Made by a program: the position numbers and the translations under genes. Source: Rugamonas rubra (GTDB taxonomy: Bacteria > Pseudomonadota > Gammaproteobacteria > Burkholderiales > Burkholderiaceae_D). From it: a stretch of 64,000 bases of DNA. Shown in pieces: positions 1 through 8,842 of the stretch. The notes below the pieces were generated by a model. The model saw only the letters and a program-made list of their open reading frames with translations, was not told the origin of the DNA and made no database searches. Numbering within the stretch: the stretch's first letter is position 1; the number at the start of each line of letters is the position of its first letter. The DNA lies in assembly GCF_900114705.1 (NCBI RefSeq), contig NZ_FOTW01000005.1, positions 1 to 64,000 of the forward strand. The letters run 5' to 3'.

Positions 1-51
1 GAGTGGTACGGGACAGCGCCGAGCAGCTGATGAAGTGGAAATGGGCACAGC

Positions 52-186
52 TTAAATTAACTGGCAGAGTGTCTTGACTGACGGGTCCACTTTAGTTCTG
101 CGGCGGGACTCCGCCAAGTGCTCTAGACGGGCGCGAGTATCCGGGTCCAGCTTGACCGACATGGGGCGGGCAACAATGGCTGTCAT
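52..186 (-). pseudogene. Truncated ribbon-helix-helix (CopG/antitoxin-like) protein, 44 aa
   Basis: Reading the minus strand from the ATG at 186 gives a 44-residue peptide whose first 32 residues (M-S-V-K-L-D-x-D-T-R-A-R-L-E-H-L-A-E-S-R-R-R-T) look like the first strand and helix of a ribbon-helix-helix DNA-binding domain, as in CopG/ParD/RelB-type antitoxins. In that family the next helix should carry an aromatic/hydrophobic face after R-R-T. Here the sequence changes to an unrelated tail and stops at TAA, so the second helix is missing. A GGAG ribosome site lies 7 bases upstream of the ATG. No toxin partner is visible, though the window edge is 52 bases away. I read it as a decayed antitoxin-like gene; a short functional RHH peptide is less likely. 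Confidence 0.4.
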
Positions 187-213
187 GGTGCGTCTCCAGT
201 CGCTTAGTGATAG

Positions 214-230
214 GTATTACCTTATCATAC
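214..230. promoter_or_regulatory. Imperfect palindrome upstream of the RHH remnant (possible operator)
   Basis: The 17-base element begins GTAT and ends ATAC, with a second matching A/T pair inside. It lies about 28 bases upstream of the RHH-like start in the only AT-rich stretch there. RHH antitoxins commonly autoregulate through such short palindromes. Its function here is inferred from position only. Confidence 0.25.
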
Positions 231-247
231 TTTGTCCAGGCAAGCCG

Positions 248-2323
248 CTATCGAAGGGCGGCCAACTCTACCGCGCCGCCCGCCACCGGCAGCCGCAGCA
301 GCACCCGCGCGCCCTCCCCCGGCGCGCTGGCGATGGCCACGCTGCCCTTCATCATGTCCACCACCAGGCTGTGCACGCTGGCCAGGCCCAGGCCGGCGCC
401 GCTCTGGCCCAGCTGGGTGGTGAAGAAGGGTTCGAACACCTTGCCCAGATGCTCGGCGGCGATGCCGTTGCCGTCGTCGGCCCACTCGATCAACAGCTCC
501 TCGCCCACGCGACTGGCGGCCACGACGATCTCGCCGCCCGTCCGCCCCTTGAAGCCGTGGTAGATGCTGTTTTCGAACAGTTGCTGGAACACCTGGCGGC
601 AGCCGTTGCCGTAGCCGCTCAGCCATAGTTCCTCGGGCAGCTCCAGCCGCATGCGCACCGACTGCGGCCCCATCAGCGGCTGCCAGTGGCCCTGGCACAT
701 GCGCAGCAGCTCGGCCATGTCGAACCGGCCGCAAGCCTCCTGCTCCGGGTGGCTGGACAAGCCCTTGAAGCGCTCGACCAGCGCGCTGATCTGGCTGATG
801 GCCCGCTCCAGCAACGCGCCGCCGTCGGCCACGTGGGACAGCAGCGCCTGCAGCTGGCTGCGCTTCAGCGTGCCGCCGGCCAGGTTGCGCTGCAGCTCGA
901 CGCCCTGCTCGGCGATGGCGCTGGCGGCGACGCGGGCGTTGCCCAGCGGCGTGTTCATCTCGTGCGCCATGCCCACCACCATGCGCGACATGCCCAGCTG
1001 CTTCTCCTGCTGCATCAGCGAGCGCATGGCCAGCTCCAACTCGCCGGTGCGCGCGCGCACCTGCTCCTCGAGCTCGTCGTGGGCGCGGCGCAGCGCCGCC
1101 TCGGCCGCCTGGCGCACGCTGACCTCGGCCTGCACCTTGCACAGCGCGTTGCTCAGCTCGATGTTGCGCTGCGCCAGGGAGTTCTCCAGCGCCGTGCCGT
1201 GCTGGGCCAGTTGGGCGTTCTCGTGCTGCAGATGGGGCCGCTCCATGACGGCGTTGATGGTCTCGCCTAGCGCGTTGGCGATCTCGCGCTTGTGGCGCCG
1301 CTCGACCCGCACCTGGCTGATGCAGGCCTGCAGCGTCTGCTCCAGGTAGCCCCACTGGCGGCCGTAGCGGCGGATGGTGTGCGAGACGATCTCGCGCGAG
1401 CCGATGCTGTGCGGCGGCTCCAGCGCCAGCTCGGCGTCGAAGGCGAGCAGCGTGCGCCAGGCCTGCTCGCGCGGCAGTTCCACGCAGCCGAGCAAGACCT
1501 CGCACAGGCGCAGGCCGAGCACCCAGTAGGGCTGCACGTGCTCCGGCTCGACCCGCCGGTGGAACTGGCGCAGATACTCGCGGCTCTCGGCCGCCCGCCC
1601 CAGCGTGGCCGTCACCACCGCCAGGTTCAGCAGCGCCAGCCCCTCGTGGTAGTGCAGGCCCTCGGCGCAGGCCAGCGCCAGCGCCTGCTGGCGCAGCGCC
1701 AGGCAGTCGTCCCAGTGGGGCGCGGCGCTGTCCTCGTCGTCCTCCTCGATGGCCAGGTAGTAGGCGGCCGAGGCGGAATAGTTGAGCAGCAGGGCGCGCA
1801 CCGGCGCGGCCAGGCCGTCCGGGTGGCCGAGCAGCTCGGCGCAGTTCTGCCGCAGCTCGACATACATCTCCGAGCTGAACAGCACGGTGCAGCGGATCGC
1901 GCGCATCTGCACGGCCAGGGCGTCCTGGCCGCAACGCTGGTACAGCTCGCCGGCGCGCGCCACGCTGTCGAGCGCGGCGTGGTACAGCCGCATGCGGGTC
2001 TGCACCCATTGCAGGGCGCGCCAGGCGGCGGCCTGGGCCATGGGGAAGTTTTCGGACTGGGCCTGCATCTGCAGGCTCTTGGCGCGCAGCAGCAACTCGT
2101 TGGGCGCCGCGTCGTCGTGCAGCGACTGCGCCAGGATCTGGAAGGCCTCCAGCTCCAACGCCTGGCCGGGCGCCAGCGGCATCTGGCGGATCAGATGCAG
2201 CGACGAGGAGAAGTGCGCCAGCTCGAAGCCGGTCAGGTACTCGCGCAGCAGTTGCAGCTGCGCCTCGGCGTGTGCCTTGCTGTCCGTCCCGGTGGCGGGA
2301 GGATGCGTGTTCGATGCCAACAT
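248..2323 (-). CDS. Soluble sensor histidine kinase with long helical sensor region
   Basis: 691 residues. Residues 1 to about 390 are alpha-helical and TPR-like in character (many A/L/Q/E, paired aromatic positions) with no membrane segment or signal peptide, so the protein should be cytosolic. A coiled coil (about 385-440) leads into the kinase core. The H-box G-M-A-H-E-M-N-T-P-L has phospho-acceptor His454; the N-box E-N-S-I-Y-H-G-F has Asn585; D-D-G-N-G is at 616-620 and G-A-G-L-G-L-A at 642-648, completing the HATPase_c ATP lid. No response regulator is adjacent. The ATG at 2323 follows a GGAGGAGGG ribosome site. The gene has its own promoter region (2371-2419) although it lies just downstream of the eCIS operon on the same strand, so it may or may not belong to that system. 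Confidence 0.85.
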   Translation of the reverse strand: MLASNTHPPATGTDSKAHAEAQLQLLREYLTGFELAHFSSSLHLIRQMPLAPGQALELEAFQILAQSLHDDAAPNELLLRAKSLQMQAQSENFPMAQAAAWRALQWVQTRMRLYHAALDSVARAGELYQRCGQDALAVQMRAIRCTVLFSSEMYVELRQNCAELLGHPDGLAAPVRALLLNYSASAAYYLAIEEDDEDSAAPHWDDCLALRQQALALACAEGLHYHEGLALLNLAVVTATLGRAAESREYLRQFHRRVEPEHVQPYWVLGLRLCEVLLGCVELPREQAWRTLLAFDAELALEPPHSIGSREIVSHTIRRYGRQWGYLEQTLQACISQVRVERRHKREIANALGETINAVMERPHLQHENAQLAQHGTALENSLAQRNIELSNALCKVQAEVSVRQAAEAALRRAHDELEEQVRARTGELELAMRSLMQQEKQLGMSRMVVGMAHEMNTPLGNARVAASAIAEQGVELQRNLAGGTLKRSQLQALLSHVADGGALLERAISQISALVERFKGLSSHPEQEACGRFDMAELLRMCQGHWQPLMGPQSVRMRLELPEELWLSGYGNGCRQVFQQLFENSIYHGFKGRTGGEIVVAASRVGEELLIEWADDGNGIAAEHLGKVFEPFFTTQLGQSGAGLGLASVHSLVVDMMKGSVAIASAPGEGARVLLRLPVAGGAVELAALR

Positions 2324-2370
2324 GTCCCTCCTCCAGCCCGCGCCGCGAGCCGGCGCCGGGCGCCACGCTC

Positions 2371-2391
2371 ACTGACACTCTGACTGACACT
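2371..2391. repeat. Two direct copies of ACTGACACT, 12 bases apart
   Basis: ACTGACACT occurs at 2371-2379 and again at 2383-2391. The pair sits immediately downstream of the predicted -10 box of the histidine kinase promoter, over the expected transcription start. Tandem sites spaced about one helical turn apart are typical of dimeric regulators. Confidence 0.5.
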
Positions 2392-2419
2392 GTATAGGAC
2401 ATGCGCGTCGGATTGCAAA
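2391..2419 (-). promoter_or_regulatory. Predicted sigma70-type promoter of the histidine kinase gene
   Basis: On the minus strand, TTTGCA (2414-2419) and TATACA (2391-2396) are separated by 17 bases, in the 138-base gap between the AAA+ ATPase stop and the kinase start. Both boxes are partial matches, so this is a prediction from sequence only. The ACTGACACT repeats overlap the start side. Confidence 0.35.
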
Positions 2420-2461
2420 TACAAAGTGGCCCGTTGTGGCAGCTTATGCCACCTTGGGCCG

Positions 2462-3781
2462 CTACACCACCCTGCCCTCCTTGACGTATTCGCGCATCAC
2501 CCCGGCCTCGAGCGCGGCGGCGGACAATGCAATGTTGTCATTTGCCAACACTTGCAGCGCGCAGTAATGACAAATGTTCAGGATGCTGGCGCCGGTCAAT
2601 TCGTGGCTGGCCGCCACCGCCGGCCAGCGCAGGTCGTCGGCCAGGACGATCTGCGGCGGCATGCTCTTGCGCCAGATCGCCTCGCGCTCGGCCACGCCGG
2701 GCAGCGGGAAATGGATCATCGCCTGGAAGCGGCGCACGAAGGCGTCGTCGATGTTGCCGCGTTGGTTGGTGGCCAGGATCACCAGGCCGTTGTAGCTCTC
2801 GATGCGTTGCAGCAGGTAGGCCACCTCCTGGTTGGCGTATTTGTCGTGGGCGTCGCGGATGTCGGTGCGCTTGCCGAACAGCGCGTCGGCCTCGTCGAAG
2901 AACAGAATCCACTGCTTGTTCTCGGCCTTGTCGAACAGGTTGGCCAGGTTCTTCTCGGTCTCGCCGATGAACTTCGACACCACCCGCGACAGGTCGATGC
3001 GGTAGACGTCCAGGCCGGTCTGCTTGCCCAGCAGGCTCGCCGTCAGCGTCTTGCCGGTGCCGGGCGGGCCGTAGAACAGGGCGCGGTAGCCCGGCTTCAT
3101 CTTGCGGCCCATGCCCCAGTCGCGCAGCAGGGTGTCCTTGTGCACGGTCCAGTGCTCGATGTCGCGGATCTGCCGCCGCGTGTCCGGGTTCAGCACCAGG
3201 TCGTCCCACTCCATTTCCGTCTCCAGCAGCTCGGCCGGGAAGGCGCTGGAAAAGCGCGGCTTGCTGACCGCGCCGACGGTGAGCAGTTCGACCACCTCCG
3301 GCGCCAGGATCAAGCGCCCGCTCATGGCCGGCTCGCCCTCCTGCACCGCTTCGAGCCACAGCACGCGCTGGCGGGCGAACCAATGGCCGCCGCCCAGCAT
3401 GCGCTGCACCTGCAGGCGGTTGACCAGGTTGTCGCCGGCCAGGATGAACTGCGCCGTCTCGCCGGTGGGGATGACGCCACGGTGGCCGTTGACGCGCACG
3501 CCGCCGAAGGCGGCGAAGTCGCCGCCGTCCGGCAGGTGGCTGGCGATGACGTCGTTCAAAAACGTCGGGTGCACGTTGGGCGACAAGGCCAGCAGCAGCA
3601 CGATGTATTCCTCGAAGGCCGGCTGGTGCCGCTCGACGAAGCGGGCGAAGGGCGAGCCGTCGTCGTACCAGGCGGTGTCGTTGACGGAGCGTTCCAGCTC
3701 GTCCGGCGCGGCGTCGCGCAGGCGCGCCAGGATGATGGCGCGCAGGTAGTGCAAGGCGGTCTGCAGGTTGACGGCGGACAT
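2462..3781 (-). CDS. eCIS-associated AAA+ ATPase (Afp15-like)
   Basis: 439 residues. The C-terminal half is a classical AAA+ domain: Walker A G-P-P-G-T-G-K-T at 238-245, Walker B F-F-D-E-A-D near 294-299, then sensor-1 A-T-N-Q-R and an arginine-finger region (F-V-R-R-F). The N-terminal 200 residues are the helical region seen in ATPases of extracellular contractile injection systems. In Afp/PVC particles the equivalent protein is needed for assembly or loading rather than being part of the shaft. The start lies 3 bases after the stop of the DUF4157 gene, so the two should be translated together. It is the last gene of the eCIS operon; a 138-base gap with promoter-like features separates it from the histidine kinase gene. 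Confidence 0.88.
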   Translation of the reverse strand: MSAVNLQTALHYLRAIILARLRDAAPDELERSVNDTAWYDDGSPFARFVERHQPAFEEYIVLLLALSPNVHPTFLNDVIASHLPDGGDFAAFGGVRVNGHRGVIPTGETAQFILAGDNLVNRLQVQRMLGGGHWFARQRVLWLEAVQEGEPAMSGRLILAPEVVELLTVGAVSKPRFSSAFPAELLETEMEWDDLVLNPDTRRQIRDIEHWTVHKDTLLRDWGMGRKMKPGYRALFYGPPGTGKTLTASLLGKQTGLDVYRIDLSRVVSKFIGETEKNLANLFDKAENKQWILFFDEADALFGKRTDIRDAHDKYANQEVAYLLQRIESYNGLVILATNQRGNIDDAFVRRFQAMIHFPLPGVAEREAIWRKSMPPQIVLADDLRWPAVAASHELTGASILNICHYCALQVLANDNIALSAAALEAGVMREYVKEGRVV

Positions 3782-3784
3782 AGA

Positions 3785-6700
3785 CTAGGCTTCGTCCAAG
3801 CCGGTGACCTTCAGCGTGCCGTCCAGCGCCCAGCCGCGCTTGATGTGGCGCACGTGCTCGTCGAGCTTCTTGTCATTGCCGGCCATCTCGGGATGGAAGG
3901 GGTCGATGTTCGCCTGCAGCATGCTGTTCTCCAGCTGGTCGCCGATGAACAGGTTGCGGGCGTAGCCAAAGAACTTGTTGTAGCGCGTCTTGGCGGAGGC
4001 CTGCAGGCTGGCCAGCTTCAGGTCGGGCACCGGCGTCAGCGCGTCGCCCACCGAACCGCGCTGCTCCAGCAGCACCTTGGCCTCGGAGACCTTCTTGCCG
4101 ACCAGCGCGGTGTTGTAGTGGGTCGACATGTCGTGCGCCGAGATCACGTGGCGCCGCCCCAGGCGGGCGCCGTCGCGCGTGCCCAGCTTGCTCCAGGCCT
4201 TGTTCTTGCTGTCGTAGGCCAGCTCGCCCTTGTCGGCGTGCTGCTCGCCGACGCGCACCTTCTGCTGGAAGCTGAAGCTGCCGCGCGTGATGGCGATGTC
4301 GTCCTTCTTCACCTCCGGGTCGTTCACCTGCCAGTCCTCCAGCGTCTCGCCGACGTGGGCCGCCAGCGTGGCCAGCTTGCCGTCGAGCTGCTTGGACAGC
4401 TTGTCGGCCTTGGTGGCGGCCTTGCCGGAGGCGGTGTCGGCGGTGGTGGAGTCGGGGCCGGCGTCGTCCAGCTCGCGCAGCTCCTTTTGGATCGGCACGA
4501 TCGCCTCCTCGTGGGTCACCGCCGTGCTGATCGGCTTGGCGCTCTTCGCCTTCGCCAGGCGGCGCGTCGCCGCCGTGGCGGTCAGGAACACCGACGGCAG
4601 CGCCGGGTCGGAGCGCAGCACCAGCTTGGCCGCCTTGCCCTCGCCGGCGAAGGTCAAGGTGTGGCTTTCGCCGCCGCCCTTGACCGGCACCTTCTTGCGC
4701 CACCAGTTGAGCAGCTTGCGCAGGCCCGCCTTGGCCGCCGCACCTATCTTCTTGAGCAGGCCGCCGAGCCAGGCGACGATCTTGTCGAGGCCCTTGTCGA
4801 TCGGCGCACGGATCTTCTTGACCACGCCGACCAGCTTGTCCGGTATGCCGCCCAGGCCGGCGAACTTGGCCAGGAAGCCGATCACGATGAGCAGCGTGTT
4901 GGCCAGCGTCTGCTCGACGCGCTTGGCGGCGGGGCCGAGCTGGCCGGCGGCGATGGCGGCGATCGAGTCGATGAAGGAGGCCACCACGGCGGCGATCTGG
5001 TTGATCTTCTGGATGAAGAAGCTGATCGTGTTGTAGATCGCGATGATCGCCTGGATCACCGCGCCGGCCGGGTTGAGCATGGTCACCAGCTTGGTCACGG
5101 CGGCCTTGACGATCTCGGTGGTGACCATCTCGGTGACCTTGGCGATCATGCTGTCCTTCAGCTCGTTGAGTTCGTTCTTGATCTCCTGCCAGGCCGCCGC
5201 CGGGCCGTCGCGCACCAGGGTCACCAGCACGCCGGCGGTCTTCTCCAGCACCGTCAACACCGGGTCGGGGATGATCTTGACCAGCTTGGAGCGGATGTTG
5301 GTCCAGGTCAGGCCGAGCACCGACAGCACCAGCTTGACGATCTCGATCAGGCTGAACTCCTTGGGAATGTAGACGCCGGCCTCGCCCAGCGGCCCGGTGA
5401 TCCACTTGATCAGCGCCGTCTTCAAATGCGCGCCGATGTTGGCGGCGAAGTTTTGGAAACCCAGCTTGCCGGCGCGCACCAGGTTGCCGACGAAGCCGAT
5501 CGGGTTCTGGATGATGCTGCGGAAGGCGCCCTGCGCCTTCTTGATGTAGGGGACGGCGCGCGGCGCCACCACCGAGAAGATGATCTCCAACAGCGTGATG
5601 ACCTGCGCCCCGGCCCAGCTGAGGAACTGCCCGGCGACGTTGAGGAAGGCCCGCCCCACCTTGGAAAACAGGCCGGTGATGGTCAGCACGTCCTGCCAGG
5701 TGATGCTGCGCAGCGTGTCCACGATCTGGCCGGGGATGGCGCGCACGAATCCCATCAGCCCCTCCAGCGCGCCCTGGAACCAGTCCCAGGCGCGGCCGAT
5801 GGCGTTGCCCTTCTGGATGTTCTGCCACACCTCCTCCTGGCCGATCAGCTTCATGAAGCCGCCGATCAGCAGGGCCGGCGAGCGCGGCACCGCCTCGCCG
5901 GTGACCGGGTCCTGGCCCAGCACGGCCTTCAGCAGGTCGTAGCCGGCGGTGCCCTCGGCCAGCGCCGCCAGCGGGCGCAGCACCACCTCGCGCACGATGG
6001 CCATCAGCCCCGTCACGACGCCGGCGCCGAAAGAGATCAGCCTGCCGATGGGGTTGGTGAAGATCGCCTTGGCGCGGTCCCACACGCCGCCCAGGTCGAA
6101 GATGTCGCGCCAGCTGAGCGAGTCGATGAAACGCGCCAGGCCGGCGACGATGGCGCCGCCGATGTCGCCCAGCGTGGCCAGCTGCTGCTCGACCCAGGCG
6201 CCGGCGCGGGTGAACACGCCGTGGTTGTCCAGCGCCTGGGCGATCAGCGCGCCGCCGGGGATCAACTCGACCAGGGCGCGCAGGATGTTGGCGGCGCTGC
6301 GGTCGGCGCTGCGCTGGTTGATCGGGTTGAAGCCCAGCACGATGGTCAGCAGGCGGTAGCCGGGGATGTAGTAGGCCTTGTCGGCGAAGTAGTCGAGCGC
6401 GTCCTGCACGCCCAGGCGCTGGATCGCCGGCGTGGCGCTGTTGGTCGACACCTGCGGGCTGCGTTGCACGACCGGCTGCGCGCCGCGCTCGACGGCAGGC
6501 TGCGCGCTGCGCCGCACCGACTGGCCCTGCTGGATGGTGTGGGTCAGCTCGTGCGCCAGCAGATGCTTGCCGTCGCGCGTGCCGGGCTGGAACTGGTTAT
6601 CCGAGAAGAAGACGTGGTTGCGCAGGGTGAAGGCGCGGGCGCCGAGGCGGTTGCTCAGGCCGGCCGATTCCCTGTCGCGGTGCACCCGCACGCCACTGAA

Positions 6701-7300
6701 GTCGGCGCCGAAGCGCGGCTCCATGAAGCCGCGCGTCTCGGCCGACAGCGCCTCGCCGCCGCTCATCTGGTTCATCAGCGCCGACTGGGTGGCGCCGTCG
6801 ACCTGCGGCGCGGCACCGGTTTCCTTGCGCTGCACCCGCTCGTCGTCTTTGCGTTGGATGCGCTCGGCCTCCTTGCGCTGTGCCGGCTCGGCCTCCTTGC
6901 GCTGCACGCGCCCGCTGTCTTTGCGCTGGATGCGTTCGACCTCCTTGCGCGGCGCCGCTTCGGCGTCTTTGCCCTGCACGCGTTCGGCCTCCTTCTTCTG
7001 CAGCCGGTCGCCGGCCATCGAGGCCCAGTCGCTGGCGCGGCCGGTGGCCCACTCGGGCTTGACGATGGTCGGCGCGCTCATCACGTGGTCGGCCATGCGT
7101 TCGGCCTCCCGCTCGAAGTGGTCGCCCGGTTGGTTGACGCTCAGCTTGGCCTGCACCACCTTGGCCGGCATCGCGCCGCCGCGCGGCGCGGCGCGCTCGT
7201 CCAGGCCGCTCTTTTGGAAGAACGGCTGCTGGCCGGCCCGATGTGCCGTGGCCGGCGTGGTGGTGGTGGATGTGGTGGATTTCTCTGCGCTGGTTTTCAT
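3785..7300 (-). CDS. DUF4157 (eCIS core domain) protein, likely injected effector
   Basis: 1171 residues. Residues 46-74 carry the lead-in typical of eCIS DUF4157 cargo (V-V-Q-A-K-L then E-R-E-A-E-R-M-A-D-H-V-M). Residues 100-160 are a low-complexity stretch built on a repeated Q-R-K-E/D unit. The DUF4157 domain spans about 165-258 and ends in the metallopeptidase-like signature H-E-L-T-H at 250-254. Residues 300-880 hold many amphipathic and hydrophobic helices, including two similar blocks around S-W-R-D-I-F and T-W-Q-D-V-L. The last 300 residues are polar, with a distinct C-terminal domain containing R-R-H-V-I-S-A-H-D (1049-1057) and further histidines at 1136, 1149 and 1152. I recognise no toxin family there; the His-rich pattern suggests a nuclease-like or metal-dependent enzyme, which is a guess. 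Position next to tape measure and ATPase fits a cargo role. Confidence 0.85.
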   Translation of the reverse strand: MKTSAEKSTTSTTTTPATAHRAGQQPFFQKSGLDERAAPRGGAMPAKVVQAKLSVNQPGDHFEREAERMADHVMSAPTIVKPEWATGRASDWASMAGDRLQKKEAERVQGKDAEAAPRKEVERIQRKDSGRVQRKEAEPAQRKEAERIQRKDDERVQRKETGAAPQVDGATQSALMNQMSGGEALSAETRGFMEPRFGADFSGVRVHRDRESAGLSNRLGARAFTLRNHVFFSDNQFQPGTRDGKHLLAHELTHTIQQGQSVRRSAQPAVERGAQPVVQRSPQVSTNSATPAIQRLGVQDALDYFADKAYYIPGYRLLTIVLGFNPINQRSADRSAANILRALVELIPGGALIAQALDNHGVFTRAGAWVEQQLATLGDIGGAIVAGLARFIDSLSWRDIFDLGGVWDRAKAIFTNPIGRLISFGAGVVTGLMAIVREVVLRPLAALAEGTAGYDLLKAVLGQDPVTGEAVPRSPALLIGGFMKLIGQEEVWQNIQKGNAIGRAWDWFQGALEGLMGFVRAIPGQIVDTLRSITWQDVLTITGLFSKVGRAFLNVAGQFLSWAGAQVITLLEIIFSVVAPRAVPYIKKAQGAFRSIIQNPIGFVGNLVRAGKLGFQNFAANIGAHLKTALIKWITGPLGEAGVYIPKEFSLIEIVKLVLSVLGLTWTNIRSKLVKIIPDPVLTVLEKTAGVLVTLVRDGPAAAWQEIKNELNELKDSMIAKVTEMVTTEIVKAAVTKLVTMLNPAGAVIQAIIAIYNTISFFIQKINQIAAVVASFIDSIAAIAAGQLGPAAKRVEQTLANTLLIVIGFLAKFAGLGGIPDKLVGVVKKIRAPIDKGLDKIVAWLGGLLKKIGAAAKAGLRKLLNWWRKKVPVKGGGESHTLTFAGEGKAAKLVLRSDPALPSVFLTATAATRRLAKAKSAKPISTAVTHEEAIVPIQKELRELDDAGPDSTTADTASGKAATKADKLSKQLDGKLATLAAHVGETLEDWQVNDPEVKKDDIAITRGSFSFQQKVRVGEQHADKGELAYDSKNKAWSKLGTRDGARLGRRHVISAHDMSTHYNTALVGKKVSEAKVLLEQRGSVGDALTPVPDLKLASLQASAKTRYNKFFGYARNLFIGDQLENSMLQANIDPFHPEMAGNDKKLDEHVRHIKRGWALDGTLKVTGLDEA

Positions 7301-7309
7301 GGCGGTCCG

Positions 7310-8836
7310 CTAAGTCCATTCGACCCACAGGATGCGCTCCATCCACGGCAGCCGCACCGCCGAGATGCCCCACGGCAGATCGCCCAGCAGGATGTCGGCG
7401 GTCTGCGGCTCGACCTGCAGCAGCCACTCGCCGGCGCGCTCGCTCAGCTTGCCGGCACGCAGCAGGAAGGCGCCGCGCAGGCCGTCGGGCGAGGTGTTGC
7501 GCAGCGCCGTCCAGTGGCCGATCACCGCCGCCAGCAGCGCCTCGGCCTCGGCGCACTCGGCGGCGGTCAACACCACGCCGTCCTCCACGGTGGCCGTCAG
7601 CGGCAGCGCGCACAGCAGCTTGGGCAGCGCCAGCGCGTACTCCGGCGTGCTGGGCCGCCCGCTGGCGAGGAAGTACAGCAGCGCCAGCGCCCTGCCCGGC
7701 CGCAGCAGACGCCCCTCCTGGCTGAATCCCAGCGCGTCGAACAGGCGCGGCAGGAAGGGATGCAGCAGCACCAGGCCGGCGTTGTCGAGGTAGATGCCGT
7801 GGCGTCGGTCCGGGTGTTCGTCGCCGCGCGCCACGTCCGGCCGGGCCGCCGGGCGCCCGCGTTCGCCGGGCGGCGCGCGCAGCACGGCCGGCGCGCGGCC
7901 CCGGTCGCCGCGCGGCGCGGCCGGATGCAAGGCGGCCAGCGCGGCGCGCGCGGCCTGCTCGGGCAGGCCGCGCCACAGCGCGCCATGCAGCGGCAGCCTG
8001 GCGTCGCCGACGCGGCCGTGCAGCGCCAGCTCCAGCCCGGCGCGGCACAGCAGCCGCGCGCCCGCCTCGGCCGTGGCACCCTGGGCTCGCGCGCGCAACT
8101 GCGCCAGGCTGGCCTGCAGCGCCGCCGCCAGCGCGGGCGACAGGCGCGCCAGCAGCAGCAACTGGAAGCCGGTCGAGAACTGGCCGCACAGGCGGCGCAG
8201 CGCGCTGGAGCCGCGCAGCGCCGCCATCAGGTCGGCCGTCGGCGCCGGCGGCGCGGCCACTTGCCCGCTCGCCAGTGCGGAGGGCCCCGCCGCCTGCCCG
8301 GCCGTCGGCGCGCCGGGCGCGGCGGCCCAGGCGGGCGCCGTCGCGGCCGAATCCAGCGCCGCCAGCGCGCCGCCGTCGGCGCTCCAGGCGGCCAACAAGG
8401 TGGCCTCGAAGTCCATGCCCGCGGCCAGGTGCAACGCGGCCGGCAGCGTGCCGTAGCGCAGGAAGTGGGCCAGCGCCTCGTCCAGCGCCTGCGCCAGGCC
8501 GATGTGGCGCGGCGCGGCCCGCCCGTCGGCGGCGCCTCCCGCGCCACCGGCCAGATGGACGCCGAGCGCCTGGTCCAGGCAGCGCTCCAGCAGCGCCGGC
8601 AGATCCTGCTCCAACCGCCCCAGCGCGACGCTGCCGGCGTCCACCTCCAGCCGCTCGATGCGCAGCACGCCGCGCGGCGGACAGCAGCGTTCCAGCGCGC
8701 GTTCGATCACCGGCGTCAGCCATTGCGCACACAGGCCCGCCAGCCGGCCCTGCAAGGCCAGCGCCTCGGCCTCGCTGCCGGCCATCCGCACCTCGACGTA
8801 CTGGCGCAGGATGCTGTGGGGCGCGCTCGGCTGCAT
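7310..8836 (-). CDS. Contractile injection system tape measure protein (Afp14-like)
   Basis: 508 residues. The N-terminus (R-Q-Y-V-E-V-R-M, then L-Q-x-R-L and L-P-A-L-L-E-R-C-L) and the C-terminal motif N-A-G-L-V-L-L-H-P-F-L-P-R-L-F match the CIS_TMP family, which sets tube length inside the eCIS shaft. The middle (about 130-340) is Ala/Gly/Pro-rich, and its length may tune the particle. The coding sequence is exceptionally GC-rich. The gene starts 6 bases after the preceding stop and ends 9 bases before the DUF4157 gene, so it is firmly inside the operon. Confidence 0.8.
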   Translation of the reverse strand: MQPSAPHSILRQYVEVRMAGSEAEALALQGRLAGLCAQWLTPVIERALERCCPPRGVLRIERLEVDAGSVALGRLEQDLPALLERCLDQALGVHLAGGAGGAADGRAAPRHIGLAQALDEALAHFLRYGTLPAALHLAAGMDFEATLLAAWSADGGALAALDSAATAPAWAAAPGAPTAGQAAGPSALASGQVAAPPAPTADLMAALRGSSALRRLCGQFSTGFQLLLLARLSPALAAALQASLAQLRARAQGATAEAGARLLCRAGLELALHGRVGDARLPLHGALWRGLPEQAARAALAALHPAAPRGDRGRAPAVLRAPPGERGRPAARPDVARGDEHPDRRHGIYLDNAGLVLLHPFLPRLFDALGFSQEGRLLRPGRALALLYFLASGRPSTPEYALALPKLLCALPLTATVEDGVVLTAAECAEAEALLAAVIGHWTALRNTSPDGLRGAFLLRAGKLSERAGEWLLQVEPQTADILLGDLPWGISAVRLPWMERILWVEWT

Positions 8837-8842
8837 GGCGCG

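Noticed and set aside
74..628. 184-codon plus-strand open frame
   Set aside because: It overlaps the C-terminus of the histidine kinase in antisense and has no protein-family character.
6820..7010. Repetitive Q-R-K-E codons as a CRISPR or DNA repeat array
   Set aside because: The repeats are in-frame protein repeats of variable length in a cargo linker; there are no regular spacers.
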